A DNA stretch of 64,000 nt from Actinopolyspora mortivallis DSM 44261 (GCF_000384035.1 NZ_KB913024.1:1979584-2043583); one strand, 5' to 3'. Positions 11,499 to 21,034 are shown, counted from the first letter of the stretch. Notes: generated by a model not told the origin, from the sequence alone. Numbers and translations: made by a program.

Positions 11499-12845
11499 TC
11501 AGTCCAGTTCGGCGCGTGAGGGAGTACGCGCGCAGCGGAAACCGGCGAAAATCTGACGACGGACGGGAAAGTCCCAGTTCCGGAACGTCGCCCTGCAGGC
11601 GGCCGGATCGGTTCCGAACGAACCGCCGCGCAGCACCTTGTACGAGGGACCGAAGAAGACCTCGGAGTACTCCCGGTACGGAAAGGCCTCGAATCCGGGG
11701 TAGGGGGCGAAGTCCGTGGCGGTCCACTCCCAGACGTCCCCGATGAGCTGCCCCACCCCGGCGGGGGAACGTCCCTCGGGGAAGGCCCCCACCGGGGCGG
11801 GACGCAGGTGCCGCTGCCCCAGGTTGGCGTGGTGGGGCTCCGGTGCGGCGTCCCCCCACGGGTAACGCCTCGACCGCCCGCTGCGGGGGTCGAACCGGGC
11901 GGCCTTCTCCCACTCGGCCTCGGTCGGGAGTCGTTTTCCGGCCCAGTTCGCGTACGCCAGGGCCTCGTGGAAACTGACGTGCATCACCGGTTCCCGCGCC
12001 GGGACCGGTTCCACCCGACCGAACCTGCGCCGCATCCAGACGTCGCCGCTACGTCGCCAGAACAGCGGCGCCTCCAGACCGGCGTGCCGGAGATACCGCC
12101 AGCCCTCCTCGCTCCACCAACGCGGTTGTTGATACCCCCCGCTGTCGACGAAGCGGAAGAAGTCCGCGTTGGTCACCGGGTGGGCGTCGATGAGGAAGTC
12201 GTCCACGTGCACCCGGTGGGCGGGGCGTTCGTTGTCCAGCGCCCAGGGCTCCTCGGAGGTTCCCATCGTGAAGCTCCCCGCCGGGATCAGCACCTCCCCG
12301 GAGGTCTCCGTGCCCTCCGGCGGCGCGGGTGGATCCGGAGCGTGGAGCACGGGATCCCCCCGGCGCAGCTGGTGGGTGGCCAGCATGGTCTCGTCGTGCT
12401 GCTGTTCGTGTTGCACGATCATGCCGAACGCGAAGGCGTTGTCGACCAGTCTGCGGCCCCGCAGCGGCACCCGCTCCAGCACGTCGTGGACCTTGTCCCG
12501 GACGGTGGCCACGTACTGTCGGGACTCGTCGGGCCCCAACAGCGGCAGTTCGGGACGTTCGGCGCGGGCGTGTTGGAAGGCGTCGTAGAGATCGTCGATG
12601 TCCGGGCGCAGCGCGCGTCTGCCACCGACGTCGCGCACCAGCCACTGTTCCTCCTGGCTGCCGACGTGGGCGAGGTCCCACACCAGGGGCGACATCAGCG
12701 GAGAGTGCTGTTTGACCAGTTCCTCGTCGTCCACCACGTCGGTCAGTGCCGCGCTGCGCCGACGGGTTCTGTCCAGTTCGACCGCCACGCGCTCGCGCAG
12801 CTCCTCCGCGGAGAGATCGACGATTTCCGGTCCGAGCGTGCTCAC
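11499..12845 (-). CDS. egtB: Hercynine oxygenase EgtB
   Basis: Iron(II)-dependent sulfoxide synthase joining hercynine and gamma-glutamylcysteine. The GTG at 12845 has AAGGAG upstream and overlaps the egtA stop by four bases (GTGA), giving 448 residues. N-terminal DinB_2-type helical domain with the iron-binding H-x3-H-x-E (QHEQQHDETML, near residue 140), then a formylglycine-generating-enzyme fold (GSFTMGT, WEKAARFDPRSGR, GDVWEWTATDFAPYPGF, VLRGGSFGTDP). The gamma-glutamylcysteine substrate would come from EgtA next door, and this points to the mycobacterial-type pathway. Confidence 0.96.
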   Translation of the reverse strand: MSTLGPEIVDLSAEELRERVAVELDRTRRRSAALTDVVDDEELVKQHSPLMSPLVWDLAHVGSQEEQWLVRDVGGRRALRPDIDDLYDAFQHARAERPELPLLGPDESRQYVATVRDKVHDVLERVPLRGRRLVDNAFAFGMIVQHEQQHDETMLATHQLRRGDPVLHAPDPPAPPEGTETSGEVLIPAGSFTMGTSEEPWALDNERPAHRVHVDDFLIDAHPVTNADFFRFVDSGGYQQPRWWSEEGWRYLRHAGLEAPLFWRRSGDVWMRRRFGRVEPVPAREPVMHVSFHEALAYANWAGKRLPTEAEWEKAARFDPRSGRSRRYPWGDAAPEPHHANLGQRHLRPAPVGAFPEGRSPAGVGQLIGDVWEWTATDFAPYPGFEAFPYREYSEVFFGPSYKVLRGGSFGTDPAACRATFRNWDFPVRRQIFAGFRCARTPSRAELD

Positions 12846-14125
12846 CAGTGTTCTCCTTCCGTGTCCCCCGACTGCCGCCGTCCGTGGTCGAGTCGCCCGT
12901 GCACGAAGGTGTCCACCCGCTCGGCCAGTCCCTCGGGCGCGTCCGGCGCGGCCTCCAGACATCGGCAGGCCAGGTCGAACACCGCGGCGGCGGCGCGGGC
13001 GAGTTCCGGGTTCCGCAGACCGTCCCGCGCGGCGGGGATCCAGCTATGGGCCACGGCCGCGGTCTCCTCGAGTACCTTGTCCACGACCGTCTCCGAACGG
13101 AACAACGCCGCCAACGCGGCCACCGGCACCATCCACCGGTCCCCCGGTTGGGCGTCGATGTAGCGGACCTCCAGGTACCCGCGCGGACGTACGGGAGGAA
13201 ACATCGTGCTCAGGTGGTAGTCGAGGTCCTGCCGGTCGGGAGCGTCTCCGAACGCCCCCGCGATCCACTCCGCGAAGCTCGCTCCGCACGGCGGGGTCCA
13301 GTCCCCGTTCTCGCGGCGCCGACACACCACCGGGGCGTCGAGCGCGTAGCGGGCCCAGTCCAGAGCCGGATCGGTGCTCGTCGGTGCGGGCGAGGTCCGT
13401 GGCGGATCGGTGTGCAGCAGGCACCGGGCCCGTGCGGAGGCCCACCCGGTCTCCCGCCCCAGAGACAGCCGGGAGTTGGCGAACACGGCGGTGAACACGG
13501 GGCCCAACGCGTGCAGGGCCTGCCACCTGGCGGCCACTCTGGCCGGCTCCCCCGCGTCCAGGCACACCTGCACCCCAGCGGTGTTGCACATCATGCGTTT
13601 ACCGGCGCTGCCGATCCGGTTGAAGGAGTGTTCCATCGCCGCGTAGCGCGGTGAGTTCAGCAGTCTGCGCGGAGTGCGCCACGGGTCCAGACCGTGGTCT
13701 CCGAGCACGAGCCCGGCACGGCCGAGCAGGTCCCGGGTGTGGGCCGTGTCGGTGGACACCGTCCGGAACAGCTCGGTCATCGACGCGTGTACCGGGCTGG
13801 ATATCTCGACCTGGCCTCCCGGTTCGACGGTGATCCTCGACCCGCCGGGCAGTTCGCGGTGCGGACTGTCCGGGTTCAGGGTCGGTGGGGCGTAGGGTCC
13901 CAGGGCTCTGGTGAGGGTGTCGGGGCAGAGGGGGCGTCGGGGGTCGCACGCGTGGTGCACGGTCCATTCGAGTTCGGTTCCCAGCAGCCGCGGAGGGCCG
14001 TGCTTGAAACACACCGAGGCCACGTAGGCCTCGGCCTCGGCACGGCTCCGCAGACGCGAGGTGGGCACCTCGTGGGTGTCCGGTTCTGTGTCGGTTCCAC
14101 CGAGGGTCGACACGGCCACGTTCAT
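12842..14125 (-). CDS. egtA: Glutamate-cysteine ligase EgtA
   Basis: Makes gamma-glutamylcysteine for EgtB. With the ATG at 14125 the product is 427 residues, close to mycobacterial EgtA. Motifs of the GCS2 family are visible: GTELEWTVHHACDP near residue 45, LTPG-like GSRITVEPGGQVEISSP near 105, and MMCNTAGVQVCLDAG near 190, then ARYALDAPVV and YLEVRYIDAQPGDRW. It is the first gene of egtABCD; egtE, the C-S lyase for the last step, is not in the cluster. The start is not strongly marked by a ribosome-binding site, so a slightly longer form is possible. Confidence 0.93.
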   Translation of the reverse strand: MNVAVSTLGGTDTEPDTHEVPTSRLRSRAEAEAYVASVCFKHGPPRLLGTELEWTVHHACDPRRPLCPDTLTRALGPYAPPTLNPDSPHRELPGGSRITVEPGGQVEISSPVHASMTELFRTVSTDTAHTRDLLGRAGLVLGDHGLDPWRTPRRLLNSPRYAAMEHSFNRIGSAGKRMMCNTAGVQVCLDAGEPARVAARWQALHALGPVFTAVFANSRLSLGRETGWASARARCLLHTDPPRTSPAPTSTDPALDWARYALDAPVVCRRRENGDWTPPCGASFAEWIAGAFGDAPDRQDLDYHLSTMFPPVRPRGYLEVRYIDAQPGDRWMVPVAALAALFRSETVVDKVLEETAAVAHSWIPAARDGLRNPELARAAAAVFDLACRCLEAAPDAPEGLAERVDTFVHGRLDHGRRQSGDTEGEHW

Positions 14126-14185
14126 CACCGCCTGTGTCCGCTCGTGTCCGTTGACGCTACCGGTGATCGGCTCGGCACGCACCAC

Positions 14186-14215
14186 TTGCACCGCACCTTC
14201 GGGTGCTGGTATATG
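14186..14215 (+). promoter_or_regulatory. Predicted promoter of the AcnR-type regulator
   Basis: TTGCAC (14186-14191) and TATATG (14210-14215) with an 18-base spacer, in the divergent gap between egtA and the regulator gene. No second copy of the AcnR-like operator was found here by eye. Confidence 0.35.
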
Positions 14216-14299
14216 AGAGCGACCCCGAGGACTGCCGGGAGAACTCACAAAACGTACGTACGGATTGCGGTTGCCCCGTCGGACTGCGACGATCAGCCC

Positions 14300-14893
14300 A
14301 TGCCTCGTGTCAGCTCGGATCATCTGCAGGCCAGACGCCGCCAGATCCTGGACGGCTCCCGGGCCTGCTTCGCACGGCACGGCTACGAGGGCGCCACCGT
14401 GCGCAGGCTCGAGGAAGCCACCGGGCTCTCCCGTGGCGCCATCTTCCACCACTTCAAGGACAAGGAGTCCCTCTTCCTCGCCTTGGCCGAAGACGACGCG
14501 GAACGGATGGCCGATGTGGTCGCCCAGCAGGGGTTGGTCCAGGTGATGCGTGACCTGCTCTCCGATCCGCACGGTCGCCAGGGCTCGGTGCCGGGGGCGG
14601 AGTGGCTCGGTACCAGGCTGGAGGTCTCACGCAGACTCCGCACCGACGCCGAGTTCCGCAGTCGCTGGGCCCAGCGTTCGGAGCAGTTGACCGCGGCCAC
14701 GCGGGAACGTCTCCGACGCCAGCGCCGCTCCGGCAACCTCCGGGACGACGTGGACGTCGACGTGCTCACCGCCTACCTCGAACTGGTGCTGGAGGGGCTG
14801 GTGTCCCATCTGGCCATGGGGTTTCCCGCCGACGACCTCGACCCGGTACTGGACCTCGTCGAGGAGAGCGTCCGCCGCCACCGCAACGGGTGA
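14300..14893 (+). CDS. acnR: TetR-family repressor, AcnR type
   Basis: 197-residue TetR regulator. The N-terminal helix-turn-helix (RRRQILDGSRACFARHGYEGATVRRLEEATGLS, then GAIFHHFKDKESLFLAL) is nearly the text of corynebacterial and mycobacterial AcnR, which represses aconitase; so is the following AERMADVVAQQGLVQVMRDLL. The ATG at 14300 is chosen because the domain begins there; upstream in-frame sequence is the shadow of egtA. In Corynebacterium and Mycobacterium this gene lies directly behind acn; here the zinc-finger gene and the egt operon (about 5 kb) lie between. A matching operator is found at the acnA promoter. AcnR is expected to respond to citrate/aconitate in other species; the ligand here is inferred. 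Confidence 0.85.
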   Translation: MPRVSSDHLQARRRQILDGSRACFARHGYEGATVRRLEEATGLSRGAIFHHFKDKESLFLALAEDDAERMADVVAQQGLVQVMRDLLSDPHGRQGSVPGAEWLGTRLEVSRRLRTDAEFRSRWAQRSEQLTAATRERLRRQRRSGNLRDDVDVDVLTAYLELVLEGLVSHLAMGFPADDLDPVLDLVEESVRRHRNG

Positions 14894-15030
14894 TCCGTGA
14901 TCCTCGGCTCATCGGGCTCCGAGGCGGGAGTGTGTGCGATGCCGTGGCGGAACGTGCGGCGTAATCTCGCCACCGGCCCGTCGACATCCCCGGAAGAGAC
15001 CTTCCGGAACACGGCTACGCGGAGGAGCGC

Positions 15031-17142
15031 ATGTGGGGCGAGTGGTGGAACCGCTTCGTCGCCTCGGATCCCGCTCTCCGCCGGCTCCGCACCGCCGTGC
15101 GGGTGAGCTGTTCGGTCGCCCTGACGCTGTTGGTGCTGCTGCCCGTGCTCCCCCTGCTCGGTCAGTCACCGTCGAACGCGCTGATCGGCGCGGTCGTGGC
15201 CATCCAGTCCTCGGTGGCGGTCAACGACACGACCCAGCGCCAGCGGCTGGTGACGACCCTGCTCATGCCGATACCGGCCACGGCCAGTCTGGCCGTGGCC
15301 ACGGTCAGCCAACCTCTTCCCGCGCTCAAGGTGGCACTGTTCCTCGTGGTCATCTTCGTGGCCACCTACATCCGCCGTTTCGGAGCCCGCTACTTCGCCC
15401 TGGGATTCGTCGGCTTCTTCGGCTACTTCTTCGCGATGTTCCTGCGCCCCACCCTGGAGCAGATCCCCGCCATGGCCCTGTCCGCCGTGTGCGGGGCGTT
15501 GGCGGCGTGTCTGCTGCGGTTCGTGCTGCTGCGCGACGATCCCCAGGGAGTGCTGGAACGCGGTAGGCGCACCATGCGTGCCCACGTGCACTCCCTGCTG
15601 CACGCGGTCCGCGAGCTGGCCGAGAACCCGAACTCGGTCAGGCACCGCCGCGCGCTGCAGACGCACTCCGTCCGGCTGAACGAGACGGCTCTCATGCTGG
15701 AGGGTGTGCTCGAACAGCTGCCCGGCCTCGACGAACGCAGGCGCGCACTGCTGCGCCAGCGGCTGCTGGAGGTTGAGCTGGCCGCGGAGAACCTGCTCAC
15801 TCCCCTGACACGGTCCTTCGACGATCCGGAGAACAACGGGGCGGTGCCCGCCCTGGCACCGCTGCTGGACGTGCTGCGCACCGACCCGGCGGAGTTCCGT
15901 TCGGTGAGCCGTCGGGTCGCCGAGGACTTCGAACGTCAGGGTTCGGTCGAGCTGGCGATGACGGTGCGCAGACTCGGCTCGGCGATGACGGAGCTGGCCC
16001 AGGCGACCTCCGAACTCGGTGAGGACGGTGCGGAGGAGGTCGACGAGGAGCCCCCACCGGCCCGACAGCAGGAGACGGACCAGCAGGAACGCGTCGACCA
16101 GGACACCGGGCTGCGCCGCCCCGAGGTCCGTGTCGCCGCCCAGGCGACCTGCGCGGCGGCGCTGGCCATCGTGGGGGGCCAGTTCGTCTCCCCGAACCGC
16201 TGGTACTGGGCGGTGATCACCGCCTTCGTCGTGTTCATCAGCGTGAACAGCCGGGGCGAGCTGCTCGTCCGGGCCTGGCAGCGCACGGCGGGAACCGTTT
16301 TCGGGGTGCTCGCCGGGATCCTGGTGGCCTCCCAGGTGACCGGCCACCCGGTCACCGAGCTCGTCCTGGTGCTGTGCTGCCTGTTCCTCGCCTTCTACTT
16401 CCTCGGCTACTCCTACTCGGCCCTGACCTTCTTCGTCACCACCACGCTGGGGATCCTCTACGGCATTCTCGGCACGTTCTCCGCGTCGGTGCTGGGTACC
16501 CGCCTCGTGGAGACGGCAGTGGGAGCGGCGGCGGGAGTGTTGGCGGCGGTGCTGGTGCTGCCGACGAGCACCCGCACCGTGGTAAGCGCCCGTTCGCGGG
16601 AGTTCCTGCTCACCCTGCGGGACCTGTTGCGCCGAGCCGGGGACGAGACCGCCCACCAGGGCACGGTCACCGCCTTCCACGAGGACGCCCGCGAGTTGGA
16701 CGGCAAGCTGCAACAGCTGCGCACCAGCGCACGCCCGCTGACGGGGGCGTTGTTCCGCTCCCGGGGAAGCAGGCTGCAACGCGAGCTGATCGTGGGTACC
16801 GGCTGCGCCTACTACGTCCGCAACCTGGCGGTGCTGCTCGAACACACCGTGGAGATGACCGACGAGGACACCCGCCACAGGCTCGCCGAAGCCCTGTGGG
16901 CCCTGGCCGCCTGCGCCGAGGCGCTGACCGACGAGGGGGACCGCCCCTTCGGGGAGACCTCGCGGGCGTTGCGCCCCTGTCTCGAATCCCTGCACGACAT
17001 CGCCGAGGCCCTGCCCACCGGCCCCACCTCGCTGCACCGGACGATCAACCTGCTCGACCGGATCGGACAGACCCTGCACGACCTCGCCCACGAGTTCGGC
17101 CGCGTCCCTCGGCGGGAGAGCGGGACAACGGCAGCGGGGTGA
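15031..17142 (+). CDS. FUSC-family membrane protein
   Basis: 703-residue inner-membrane protein with two clusters of hydrophobic helices (about residues 25-170 and 370-510) separated by a soluble acidic region, and a soluble C-terminal tail. This duplicated FUSC/YccS/AaeB layout is found in putative exporters of aromatic acids and related compounds. GGAGGAG precedes the ATG. It may share a transcript with the upstream regulator gene (about 140-base gap). The substrate is unknown; the position next to acnR does not indicate one. Confidence 0.85.
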   Translation: MWGEWWNRFVASDPALRRLRTAVRVSCSVALTLLVLLPVLPLLGQSPSNALIGAVVAIQSSVAVNDTTQRQRLVTTLLMPIPATASLAVATVSQPLPALKVALFLVVIFVATYIRRFGARYFALGFVGFFGYFFAMFLRPTLEQIPAMALSAVCGALAACLLRFVLLRDDPQGVLERGRRTMRAHVHSLLHAVRELAENPNSVRHRRALQTHSVRLNETALMLEGVLEQLPGLDERRRALLRQRLLEVELAAENLLTPLTRSFDDPENNGAVPALAPLLDVLRTDPAEFRSVSRRVAEDFERQGSVELAMTVRRLGSAMTELAQATSELGEDGAEEVDEEPPPARQQETDQQERVDQDTGLRRPEVRVAAQATCAAALAIVGGQFVSPNRWYWAVITAFVVFISVNSRGELLVRAWQRTAGTVFGVLAGILVASQVTGHPVTELVLVLCCLFLAFYFLGYSYSALTFFVTTTLGILYGILGTFSASVLGTRLVETAVGAAAGVLAAVLVLPTSTRTVVSARSREFLLTLRDLLRRAGDETAHQGTVTAFHEDARELDGKLQQLRTSARPLTGALFRSRGSRLQRELIVGTGCAYYVRNLAVLLEHTVEMTDEDTRHRLAEALWALAACAEALTDEGDRPFGETSRALRPCLESLHDIAEALPTGPTSLHRTINLLDRIGQTLHDLAHEFGRVPRRESGTTAAG

Positions 17143-17204
17143 GCGAACGCCGCCGCGACACCGACATCCCCTCCGTCGAGGACCACGGATCCCGCGTCGG
17201 ACAG

Positions 17205-17210
17205 CATAAT
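17205..17210 (+). promoter_or_regulatory. -10 element, probably leaderless start
   Basis: CATAAT sits six bases before the ATG at 17217, and no Shine-Dalgarno sequence lies between. Transcription would begin at or next to the start codon. Confidence 0.45.
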
Positions 17211-17216
17211 GCGGTC

Positions 17217-18284
17217 ATGCACGACATCGAACGGCGAATGGCGCTGCGCTTCCACGCGGACTCGATCTCCGCCGGGACACACGTCAACATCTCGGCCATC
17301 CGCGACGGGGGAGGCGGCTGTCTGTGGCTGGCCGGGGACGAGACACCGAGCGTGGAGCGCATGAGCGTCACGGTGGGGGACCACGCGGACTCCTACGGAG
17401 CCCAGCGCACCTTTCGCCTGGCCGATCTCGTCCCGCTGCCCGGGGACGAGGACGCCGAGGCCGACATCGAGGGACTGGGCTACGACGGAAGCTGGCTGTG
17501 GGCCGTGGGGTCACACAGCCTGGTCCGCAAGAGAATCAAGGCCAAGCACGACGACACCAAGGCCGTGAAGAGACTGACCAAGGTGCGTGACCGGCCGAAC
17601 CGCCACATCGTGGCTCGACTGGCCGTGGAACACGACCGCGGGGGGCTGCCCCACGTGGTGCGGGAGAGCACCGACGGGAGACGTTCGGCGGTGTTGGGAG
17701 CCCGGCGTGGGGACAGCCTCACCGAGGCCCTCGCCACCGACGCCCACCTCAGCCCCTTCCTCCGCATCCCGGCCAAGGAGAACGGGTTCGACGTGGAGGG
17801 GATCGCCGTCAAGGGCCGGCACCTGTTGCTGGGCCTGCGCGGTCCGGTACTGCGTGGTTGGGCCGTGGTGCTGGAGATCGCGCCCCTGGAGGGATCCCGC
17901 ACCGGCGAGCTCGTGTTGGACAGGTTCGGCGGGTCCCGTTACCGCAAGCACTTCCTCGACCTGGGCGGGTTGGGAGTGCGGGACCTGTGTCCGCAGGGGG
18001 ACGACCTGCTGGTTCTCGCCGGTCCGACGATGGAGCTGGACGGGCCGGTGCGGGTGCACCGCTGGAAGGACGCGCTCCACACCGAGGAGCCCTCCGTGCT
18101 GCGGGCCGACCGACTGCCGGTGGAGGTGGAGCTGCCGCACGGCGAGGGAAACGACCACGCGGAGGGAGTCTCGGTGGTCTCCGAGTCGGACGGGGACAAG
18201 CTGTTCGTCGTCTACGACAGTCCGGCCGAGCACCGGCTGCGCGAGACCGACACCGTGTTCGGCGACATCGTCGCCCTGCCCTGA
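17217..18284 (+). CDS. DUF3616 domain protein
   Basis: 355-residue soluble protein beginning with an ATG just after a CATAAT box. The sequence INISAIRDGGGG-like opening (VNISAIRDGG), LWLAGDETPSVERM, ADIEGLGYDGSWLWAVGSHSLVRKR and FDVEGIAVKGRHLLLGLRGPVLRGWAVV are the repeated blade-like motifs of the DUF3616 family, which is predicted to form a beta-propeller. The function is unknown. A hairpin 45 bases after the stop ends the transcript. Confidence 0.85.
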   Translation: MHDIERRMALRFHADSISAGTHVNISAIRDGGGGCLWLAGDETPSVERMSVTVGDHADSYGAQRTFRLADLVPLPGDEDAEADIEGLGYDGSWLWAVGSHSLVRKRIKAKHDDTKAVKRLTKVRDRPNRHIVARLAVEHDRGGLPHVVRESTDGRRSAVLGARRGDSLTEALATDAHLSPFLRIPAKENGFDVEGIAVKGRHLLLGLRGPVLRGWAVVLEIAPLEGSRTGELVLDRFGGSRYRKHFLDLGGLGVRDLCPQGDDLLVLAGPTMELDGPVRVHRWKDALHTEEPSVLRADRLPVEVELPHGEGNDHAEGVSVVSESDGDKLFVVYDSPAEHRLRETDTVFGDIVALP

Positions 18285-18330
18285 GGCTCCGGGATCCCGC
18301 CCCGTCACGGACGCGTTCGGACCCGGCGGC

Positions 18331-18366
18331 GCACGGGCCGCCCGTCCCCGACGGGACGGCCCGTGC
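18331..18366 (+). terminator. Hairpin after the DUF3616 gene
   Basis: GCACGGGCCGCCCGTC pairs with GACGGGACGGCCCGTGC, with one bulged base and a 3-base CCC loop. No T-run follows. Confidence 0.6.
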
Positions 18367-18413
18367 CGAAGCGGATCAGTTGACCCCGTGCATGTCATGC
18401 ACCGGACTGGTGA

Positions 18414-18961
18414 TCACAGGTAGTCCGTTCTGTAAACAAGGTGTTCGTACCGGTCGGCGTGACCGTTCGGCAGGCGTACTTCCCGCTGCGAGGTACCGCA
18501 CGTCGGATGCACGGTCTCATTGATTTTCCAGACTTCGAATCCGGTCCGATGTACCACTTTGCCCGCACGGAGCATAACTTTCTGACCAGCAGATATCTTC
18601 GGCGAGGTCCAAGAGGTGCGCGTAGTGGTGGACCATGTGACATCGAAGCCCACTTCGGCACTGACCTTGCCGTTTCCCACCCCACTCGAAGTCGACACCG
18701 TGTTGGAAACGGTGACGGACTTGGAAAGCTGGCCCTGACCGGGCCCTCTGAATTCGACCATCCAGTCCGGATGGTCGGGCCAGATCTCGTGACTCCCCAG
18801 CGAGTGGGGATTGCGGACCTCCAGATGCGAAAGACAAAGCGGTGGGGAGCCTTCGCGGCTCCGCCCGGAGCGGCCACAGCGTTCGCCGCGGCACTGAGCA
18901 TCCCCAGAACAACGATCCCGAAAAAAGCGGCAAGAGATCGCAGAACTCTCTTCAGACCCAA
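18414..18961 (-). pseudogene. Secreted beta-rich protein broken by a frameshift
   Basis: A TTG at 18961, six bases after AAGGAG, opens a clear signal peptide (MGLKRVLRSLAAFFGIVVLG, hydrophobic, ending ANAVAA). After about 38 residues this frame turns into low-quality Arg/Pro/Ser sequence, while the +1-shifted frame continues sensibly to a stop at 18414 with Ser/Thr-rich alternating strands (VTVSNTVSTSSGVGNGKVSA, then EVGFDVTWSTTTRTSWTSP). The switch falls at a run of four C (GGCTCCCCACC, near 18845); a fifth C would rejoin the frames. The intact protein would be about 183 residues and exported. Lower GC than its neighbours suggests it was acquired. The body resembles small secreted actinobacterial proteins with a pore-former-like strand pattern, but I do not assign a function. 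A sequencing error would restore a normal gene. Confidence 0.65.
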
Positions 18962-19118
18962 AGATCACTCCTTGTTCCCATGATCAAGTGTCTTGCACAG
19001 GTTATGCGGCGAAACCCTCGAAGATCGACATTCGATAAAGCAGGTCACGCGTTATCAGGACGGAAGAATCCCCACAGCCAGTCAGCCACGACGCCTTCCC
19101 CGGCTGTCGAAACAACAG

Positions 19119-19167
19119 CGGGCACGACCGTCACCACGCGATCAGCAGTCGGTGACGGCCGTGCCCG
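19119..19167 (-). terminator. Terminator of the POT transporter gene
   Basis: CGGGCACG-A-CCGTCACC (19119-19135) pairs with GGTGACGG-C-CGTGCCCG (19151-19167): two 8-bp stems flanking one A-C mismatch, 15-base loop. It lies about 120 bases past the transporter stop. The remainder of 18975-19283 shows no gene. Confidence 0.65.
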
Positions 19168-19283
19168 TCAGTACCAGGAGCCTTGGAGCGAACCACACTC
19201 ACACTGCTTCGGCTTCGGCGCGGTTTCCACCGCCCCGGACACCCGACAGCATCCGTACGGTCCGACTTCCTCCACGATCGGCG

Positions 19284-20762
19284 CTACAGCACGCCATGCA
19301 TGTACTTCTTGATCAAAGGAACCATCAGCGCGAGCAGGACGCCCAGAAAGACGGTGACCAGCCCGACACCACCGAAGTACAGGTTCTGGTGCTGGTCCGA
19401 GTACAACTTCGTCACCTGCGCGGCCACACCCTGTCCCAGAGCGGGGGCCAGGAAGTACAACCCCATGGTCTGCGAGGAGAAGGCCTCGGGGGCCAACTTG
19501 GTGGTCGCCGAAAGCCCCACCGGGGAGAGCATGAGCTCACCGATGGTCAGCAACACGAACACGAACCCGATCATGAACGGGTTGAGCAGTCCCTCCTCGT
19601 TGGTGAACAGGCTGGAGAACACCACCCACAGGAAGGCGAGCCCCACGAAGACCAGGCCACCCACGAACTTGCCCGGGGTACTCGGCTGCCGTGGTCCGAG
19701 CTTGGTCCACATCACGGCGAAAAGCGGGGCCAGAATGATGATGCTCAACGGATTGATCGACTGGAACCATCCCACCGGGAACTCGTGGCCGAACACGGTG
19801 GTGTCCGTCTGGAAGTCGGTGACCACCACCAGCGTCGCGGCCTGCTGTTCGAACAGCAGGAAGAAGACGGCCGTGGCCAGGAAAAGCGGGATGTACGCGA
19901 TCAAGCGGTCCCGCTCCGTCCTGGTGATCTGGTTACTTCTGAACATCACCACGAAGTACGCGACAGGCAGTACCATCGAGATGCCGGTGATGGTGTTGAT
20001 CAAACCCGGGATACCCCACAGGAAGACGGTCCCCCCGAGCACGACCAGAATCAACACGGTGATGAGCGTGACCCTCGTCAGGATCGTGTTCCTGCGATCG
20101 GCGGGCAGCGGGTTGACCGGTTGGCGCCCCGCCTCGCCGAGACGGCCACGTCCGAGAACGTACTGGACCAGGCCGAGGGCCATCCCGACGGCGGCCGCGC
20201 CGAAGCCCCAGTGGAAACCGATGCCGGTCTGCAGGGCCGGAGTCAGGATCTGGCTGATGAAGGCACCGAGGTTGATGCCCGTGTAGAAGATCGAGAATCC
20301 GGCGTCGCGCCGTGTGTCCTCCTTGTCGTAGAGGCCGCCCACCACGTTGGACACGTTCGGCTTCAACAGACCGCTACCGATCGTGATGAGGCCGAGCCCC
20401 ACTCCCAGCGCGGTGAGACCACCGGGTGCGGCCATGGCGACGTGCCCGAACATGATCAGCACGCCGCCGTAGAAGATGGCACGTTGCGACCCGAGAACGC
20501 GATCGGCCAACCAGCCACCGGCGACGCCGGTCAGATACACCGAGGATCCGTATGCCAGGACCAACGGCACCGCGATGGTGTTCTTGTCCAGGCCCAAACC
20601 GCCCTCGGCGACCGCCGTGTACAGGTAGAGGGCGAGGATGGCGCGCATCCCGTAGTAGGAGAAGCGCTCCCACATCTCGGTGAAGAACAACGTCGACAGC
20701 CCGGGGGGTTGCCCGAGGAACCCTTTTCCGCGTGGGTCGTTCGTAACCGTGGAGGTGTTCAC
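19284..20762 (-). CDS. POT/PTR2-family proton-coupled peptide transporter
   Basis: 492-residue 12-14 helix membrane protein importing di- and tripeptides with protons. The family signatures are complete: the ExxERF motif in helix 1 (FTEMWERFSYYGMRAILALYL, shown in two parts of the protein start) and the PTR2 signature FYTGINLGAFISQ near residue 150. GTG at 20762 with AGAGGACG upstream gives a short hydrophilic N-terminus; an in-frame start 14 codons earlier lacks a ribosome-binding site. It is transcribed alone, divergent from the DinB-like gene. Confidence 0.9.
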   Translation of the reverse strand: MNTSTVTNDPRGKGFLGQPPGLSTLFFTEMWERFSYYGMRAILALYLYTAVAEGGLGLDKNTIAVPLVLAYGSSVYLTGVAGGWLADRVLGSQRAIFYGGVLIMFGHVAMAAPGGLTALGVGLGLITIGSGLLKPNVSNVVGGLYDKEDTRRDAGFSIFYTGINLGAFISQILTPALQTGIGFHWGFGAAAVGMALGLVQYVLGRGRLGEAGRQPVNPLPADRRNTILTRVTLITVLILVVLGGTVFLWGIPGLINTITGISMVLPVAYFVVMFRSNQITRTERDRLIAYIPLFLATAVFFLLFEQQAATLVVVTDFQTDTTVFGHEFPVGWFQSINPLSIIILAPLFAVMWTKLGPRQPSTPGKFVGGLVFVGLAFLWVVFSSLFTNEEGLLNPFMIGFVFVLLTIGELMLSPVGLSATTKLAPEAFSSQTMGLYFLAPALGQGVAAQVTKLYSDQHQNLYFGGVGLVTVFLGVLLALMVPLIKKYMHGVL

Positions 20763-21034
20763 GATCACGTCCTCTCGTACGCATGGCACGGCGGCTGTAG
20801 CCACCTGGTAACTTGCGGGAGGGTACGCGTTTAGTAACAGGACACAAGTATCGGGTCCCTCGTACGTGTGACCTCTTCCCCGAAAAATACTTCACACAGT
20901 ATTCCCATTCCGTGTTCGGTCACGCTTGTAGCACGGCCGCTCACTCCGGGCTTCCGCGGACACGCCGCCTCCCGTCCGATCGGATAGGCTGGCCGGGCGA
21001 ACCTCCTCGATTCCGGCGCCACACGGAGAGACGA

